Assembly (NCBI GenBank): GCA_002399025.1
Contig: DHCV01000008.1
Span: 9,315 to 27,263 of the forward strand
DNA: 17,949 nt
Direction of reading: 5' to 3'
Origin: Bacteroidales bacterium UBA4893
GTDB taxonomy: Bacteria; Bacteroidota; Bacteroidia; Bacteroidales; P3
Made by a program: the position numbers and the translations under genes. Each line of letters starts with the position of its first letter. Positions within the stretch are counted from its first letter, which is position 1. Shown here in pieces: positions 15,110 through 17,949 of the stretch. A model generated the notes under the pieces. That model was not told the DNA's origin. It worked only from the letters and a program-made list of their open reading frames with translations, and ran no database searches.

Positions 15110-16336
15110 TTAGAGGTTAATCTTAAACTCATTTATCTTCCTGTAAAGTGTTCTTTCCGAAATTCCAAGTTCTTTTGCTGCAATGGAACGTTTGCCGTTA
15201 GCTCTTTCAAGTGCTGAAATAATCATCTTCTTCTCCATTTCAATTAGAGTAATTGGGCTTTCGTCAATTTCAGCGAAATCATCGTTATCGACTATCTCTT
15301 CTTCTTCCTCTGTTTCGGCTTCTTCTTTTATGTTAGGAGAATAGACCAAATTGGCACTTGAGGTTTGTTTTGGGATCAAAAGAGGTTCTATCTTATGCTC
15401 TCCAATAAGTTGTTTGATAAAGACTTTTATCTCTTCAATCTCTTTCTTTAAAAGGTCAATTTGTTGTTTGTTATTAAGTATGGAAAGAAGTATATCTTTT
15501 TGATTATAGAAGCTTTCATCATGTGAAAAACTATCTATAACCATTGGCAGAGCTGAAACTGGAGGGATATATTCTTTAAGAACATCAAGGGTGATTAATT
15601 TTTCCTTTTCTATTATAGAAATCTGCTCCGTTACATTCTTCAATTGACGAATATTACCTTTCCAACGATAATTTAAAAGATAGTTTCTGGCTTCATTAGT
15701 TAAGTTAATGATTGGCATCTTATATCTTTCGGCTTGGTCAACTGCAAATCGACGGAAAAGCAGATAAATATCATCTTTTCTTTCTCTTAATGGAGGAACA
15801 AATATTGAAACCTGACTTAAACGATAATATAAATCTTCTCTAAATTTTCCTTTACTGATTGCATCTAAGAGATTTACGTTGGTTGCAGCAACAATTCTAA
15901 CATCCACTCTTTGCAATTTGCTTGAACCAACAGGCAAGAATTCTCCTGTTTCCAAAACCCTTAGGAGCTTTGCCTGCATTGACAAAGGAAGTTCCCCAAC
16001 CTCATCTAAGAATATTGTTCCCTTGTCGGCTTCCGAAAAATAGCCCTTACGGTCTCTGTCAGCACTTGTGAAAGCCCCTCTAACATGACCAAACAGCTCA
16101 CTTTCAATTGTCCCTTCTGGAATTGCTCCACAGTTAACAGCTATGTATTTATTGTGTTTTCTTGAGCTATATTGATGAATTATCTTTGAAAATACTTCCT
16201 TTCCAACCCCACTTTCTCCTGTTACCAAAACACTCATATTGGTTATTGAGACCTGAAGTGCAATCTCTAATGACTTATTGAGTTGTGGGTTATTACCTAA
16301 AATTCCAAATCTTGTTTTTATCGATTGAATATCCAT
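15110..16336 (-). CDS. Sigma-54 (RpoN) transcription activator without N-terminal sensor domain
   Basis: AAA+ ATPase that remodels RpoN-RNA polymerase at -24/-12 promoters. Residues 12 to about 240 are the AAA+ domain: Walker A GESGVGKE (40-47), L1 motif GAFTSA (87-92, normally GAFTGA), Walker B GTIFLDE (106-112), sensor I VRIVAATN (146-153), arginine region FREDLYYRL (165-173) and sensor II WKGNIRQLKN (225-234). A predicted coiled coil (about 280-312) and a Glu/Asp-rich linker (338-358) follow, then a Fis-type helix-turn-helix at 364-406 (AAKELGISERTLYRKI). No receiver, GAF or PAS domain precedes the AAA+ module, so control may be through partner proteins or expression level, as in PspF. It closely resembles a conserved Bacteroidales regulator. 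Its targets are unknown. It is transcribed ahead of aroA. Confidence 0.92.
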   Translation of the reverse strand: MDIQSIKTRFGILGNNPQLNKSLEIALQVSITNMSVLVTGESGVGKEVFSKIIHQYSSRKHNKYIAVNCGAIPEGTIESELFGHVRGAFTSADRDRKGYFSEADKGTIFLDEVGELPLSMQAKLLRVLETGEFLPVGSSKLQRVDVRIVAATNVNLLDAISKGKFREDLYYRLSQVSIFVPPLRERKDDIYLLFRRFAVDQAERYKMPIINLTNEARNYLLNYRWKGNIRQLKNVTEQISIIEKEKLITLDVLKEYIPPVSALPMVIDSFSHDESFYNQKDILLSILNNKQQIDLLKKEIEEIKVFIKQLIGEHKIEPLLIPKQTSSANLVYSPNIKEEAETEEEEEIVDNDDFAEIDESPITLIEMEKKMIISALERANGKRSIAAKELGISERTLYRKINEFKINL

Positions 16337-16356
16337 CTTTCTCTATTCTTAGATTG

Positions 16357-16391
16357 CAAAGATACAAAAGAATTGACAAAATGTCAGTCAA
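16357..16391 (-). promoter_or_regulatory. Putative promoter with overlapping inverted repeats, upstream of the sigma-54 activator
   Basis: On the minus strand TATCTTTG (16364 down to 16357) fits the -7 box, 20 bases above the ATG at 16336. Just upstream, TGACA-AAA-TGTCA (16374-16386) is a perfect inverted repeat and TTGAC...GTCAA (16373-16391) a second overlapping one. This is operator-like geometry. A -33 box at the normal distance is not clear. Confidence 0.35.
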
Positions 16392-16407
16392 TAAAGAATA
16401 TTATCTA

Positions 16408-17475
16408 CTACATTAAATATCTAAAAGGCAAAAGCAACCATTCAAAGAGCTTATCGACTCCCGAACGATTTTTCCAATTTTCATAATCAAAAACCTTTGT
16501 GTATTTTAGGGTTGTTTCGAAATGTTCTTTCAATTGCTCTATTACCGTTGTTTCCTCTCCAATTAGGGCTAATTCATATTGATAACGGAAACTTCTATAA
16601 TCAAAATTTGCAGAGCTTATGGAGAATATTCTTTCATCAACCATAAAACCTTTGGAGTGAAGGTTTCCTATTTGATAAAATCTTATGTCAACCCCCCCTT
16701 CCCAAAGTTCTCCTAAATATTTCCTGCATACAATATCAACAATTCTAACATCAGAATGAAAAGGAATAATTACCGTTACCTTAACCCCCCTTTCAACAGC
16801 ATCGCAGAGTTTTTTTCTTAGCCTATGACCTGGAAGAAAATATGGACTTTCAATAATTATTTCCTGAGTTGCTTGGTCTATAAGGTTTTGATAGTACTTC
16901 TTTATGGATTGGTGGTAGGGATTGGGGACATCCTGAACCAAGACCCATGAGTTGTAGTATTGGTTTCTCTTGTAGCTCTTGTTGGATAGCTTATATTTGT
17001 TATAGGCTTTATAGCTCTCATTAAATGAATTCCTGAAAAGCTTGGTCAGCTCACCATCCTCTATCCTAAGGTTCAACTCCCTCCAACTTATTGAATAAGT
17101 AGTAAGATTTGCAGAGCCAATATATGTAATGTGATTGTCCACAATAAGGATTTTTCTGTGGTTGCGACAATGATTCTTAATGAAATATGTCCTTGCAAGC
17201 TTAATCTTCCTATAAACTCTTAGCTCAACACCATAATTTATCATAGGTTCATAGAACGACACATCGGAATTAGATCCCCATCCGTCAATCAAGACCTTTA
17301 CCTTAACTCCCTGCCTTGCTTTTTCAATTAGAGCCAAACGAAACTTCTCCCCAATTGCTCCTGTCCCAAAACGAAAGGTTTCTAAAGAAACGCACTTCTT
17401 CGCTTGCTCAATGTCCCTAATCATATCGTTGTACAAAACAAGATTGTCGTTATAAACTTTGTATTGATTCTCCAT
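16408..17475 (-). CDS. Phospholipase D-family protein, cardiolipin synthase-like
   Basis: Two-HKD phospholipase D superfamily enzyme. The likely role is phosphatidyl transfer (cardiolipin synthesis) at the inner membrane, with other phosphodiester chemistry possible. Motif 1 is HRKILIVD (H106, K108, D113) followed by IGSANLT. Motif 2 is HSKGFMVD (H273, K275, D280) followed by SSANFDYRS. Both are complete, so it should be active. At 355 residues it lacks the two N-terminal transmembrane helices of classical Cls, resembling soluble or peripheral ClsB-type proteins. The only membrane-affinity hint is the hydrophobic, aromatic C terminus (LFEWLLLPFRYLM). A 71-base gap separates it from the sigma-54 gene downstream. 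The opposite flank is the divergent tRNA cluster. No clear promoter box was seen above its ATG. Confidence 0.9.
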   Translation of the reverse strand: MENQYKVYNDNLVLYNDMIRDIEQAKKCVSLETFRFGTGAIGEKFRLALIEKARQGVKVKVLIDGWGSNSDVSFYEPMINYGVELRVYRKIKLARTYFIKNHCRNHRKILIVDNHITYIGSANLTTYSISWRELNLRIEDGELTKLFRNSFNESYKAYNKYKLSNKSYKRNQYYNSWVLVQDVPNPYHQSIKKYYQNLIDQATQEIIIESPYFLPGHRLRKKLCDAVERGVKVTVIIPFHSDVRIVDIVCRKYLGELWEGGVDIRFYQIGNLHSKGFMVDERIFSISSANFDYRSFRYQYELALIGEETTVIEQLKEHFETTLKYTKVFDYENWKNRSGVDKLFEWLLLPFRYLM

Positions 17476-17630
17476 AAACCTAATTCGGGTAAATTAAATA
17501 TCTTATTACAATACGATTTTGCCCCCTCTTTGTTTCATTTGTATCAATAAAACTAAGAATTAAATCCAATAGTCAGAGAGGTTGAAATGATTAAAAACAT
17601 AATTTATTTATCAAAAAATTGCGTATAAAT

Positions 17631-17660
17631 TTTGTAGTTATAAAAATAGTTGTAATTTTG
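17631..17660 (+). promoter_or_regulatory. Promoter of the tRNA cluster
   Basis: TTTG (17631-17634) and TAATTTTG (17653-17660), separated by 18 bases, match the Bacteroidetes -33/-7 pair. They lie 23 bases upstream of tRNA-Ser. The rest of 17476-17630 is AT-rich with nothing else recognised. Confidence 0.6.
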
Positions 17661-17683
17661 CACGACCAATTCTGAAAGGAATT

Positions 17684-17772
<89 letters not shown>

Positions 17773-17795
17773 AGAAGAATTGAGGACAAAGAATT

Positions 17796-17870
17796 CGGGG
17801 TGTAGCGTAGTCCGGTCATCGCGCCAGTTTTGGGAACTGGAGGTCGCAGGTTCGAATCCTGCCACCCCGA
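17796..17870 (+). tRNA. tRNA-Pro (TGG)
   Basis: A 75-base tRNA. Acceptor CGGGGTG (17796-17802) pairs with CACCCCG (17863-17869). Anticodon stem CCAGT/ACTGG surrounds TTTGGGA, giving anticodon TGG. The T-arm is GCAGGTTCGAATCCTGC. Discriminator A; CCA not encoded. It is 24 bases after tRNA-Ser. Confidence 0.96.
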
Positions 17871-17876
17871 CAAAGA

Positions 17877-17900
17877 GGGAATCAATGGATTCCTTTTTTT
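17877..17900 (+). terminator. Short hairpin with T7 between tRNA-Pro and tRNA-Arg
   Basis: GGGAATC (17877-17883) pairs with GATTCCT (17888-17894) around AATG, and T continues to 17900. It is a small but typical intrinsic terminator shape, seven bases after tRNA-Pro. It could end the Ser-Pro transcript or act as partial attenuation before tRNA-Arg. Confidence 0.5.
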
Positions 17901-17910
17901 ATCAAATGTT

Positions 17911-17949
17911 GGTTCAGTAGCTCAGCTGGATAGAGCAACTGCCTTCTAA
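17911..17949 (+). tRNA. tRNA-Arg (TCT), 3' half beyond the window
   Basis: The 5' half only. Acceptor strand GGTTCAG, D-arm GCTC AGCTGGATA GAGC, then anticodon stem ACTGC and loop CTTCTAA place the anticodon TCT at 17945-17947. The sequence ends at the last base of the anticodon loop, so the 3' half and pairing cannot be checked. Confidence 0.85.

Noticed and set aside
15351..15375. TGGCAC followed by GTTTG as a sigma-54 promoter
   Set aside because: Spacing and the -12 element do not fit TGGCAC-N5-TTGC, and it is inside the activator coding region on the opposite strand.

Overview
The window looks like a contiguous chromosomal stretch of an AT-rich member of the Bacteroidota, most likely Bacteroidales. 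Three things support this. Two secreted surface proteins end in the type IX secretion (Por) C-terminal sorting domain. The purine genes are the long Bacteroidales-style PurF-like and PurM forms. Several intergenic gaps carry the Bacteroidetes TAnnTTTG -7 promoter box, and classical Shine-Dalgarno sites are absent.

Layout. Positions 1-7659 hold four tightly packed plus-strand housekeeping genes: ileS (5' end cut by the window edge), recA, a glutamine-dependent-type NAD synthetase (nadE) and a 616-residue amidophosphoribosyltransferase-family protein. The gaps are 27, 0 and 6 bases, so they are probably co-transcribed. A 15-bp hairpin at 7684-7719 is a shared terminator facing the convergent genes. 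Positions 7765-11849 hold two tandem minus-strand paralogues: secreted BspA-type leucine-rich-repeat proteins with T9SS sorting tails. Positions 11850-12614 are a 765-base gene-free region that is the least ordinary part of the window. It contains 21-base tandem repeats, three 23-base palindromic units, terminator-like hairpins on both strands, a Bacteroidetes-type promoter on a perfect 16-bp palindrome, and a GATT-periodic inverted repeat abutting purM. Positions 12615-17475 hold four minus-strand genes: purM, aroA, a stand-alone sigma-54 activator and a PLD-family (cardiolipin synthase-like) enzyme. The right end carries tRNA-Ser(GCT), tRNA-Pro(TGG) and the first half of tRNA-Arg(TCT).

How the genes work together. 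Most of the window is core metabolism and information processing: Ile-tRNA charging, recombination, NAD and purine synthesis, the shikimate pathway and phospholipids. The accessory part is the BspA pair plus the repeat-rich spacer. The points most worth a second look are a possible small non-coding RNA in the spacer, the loss of the expected catalytic cysteine in the NadE glutaminase domain, an IleS2-like (KMSKR, no zinc tail) isoleucyl-tRNA synthetase, and a GAFTSA variant of the sigma-54 contact motif. I see no mobile element, prophage, CRISPR array or defence operon.
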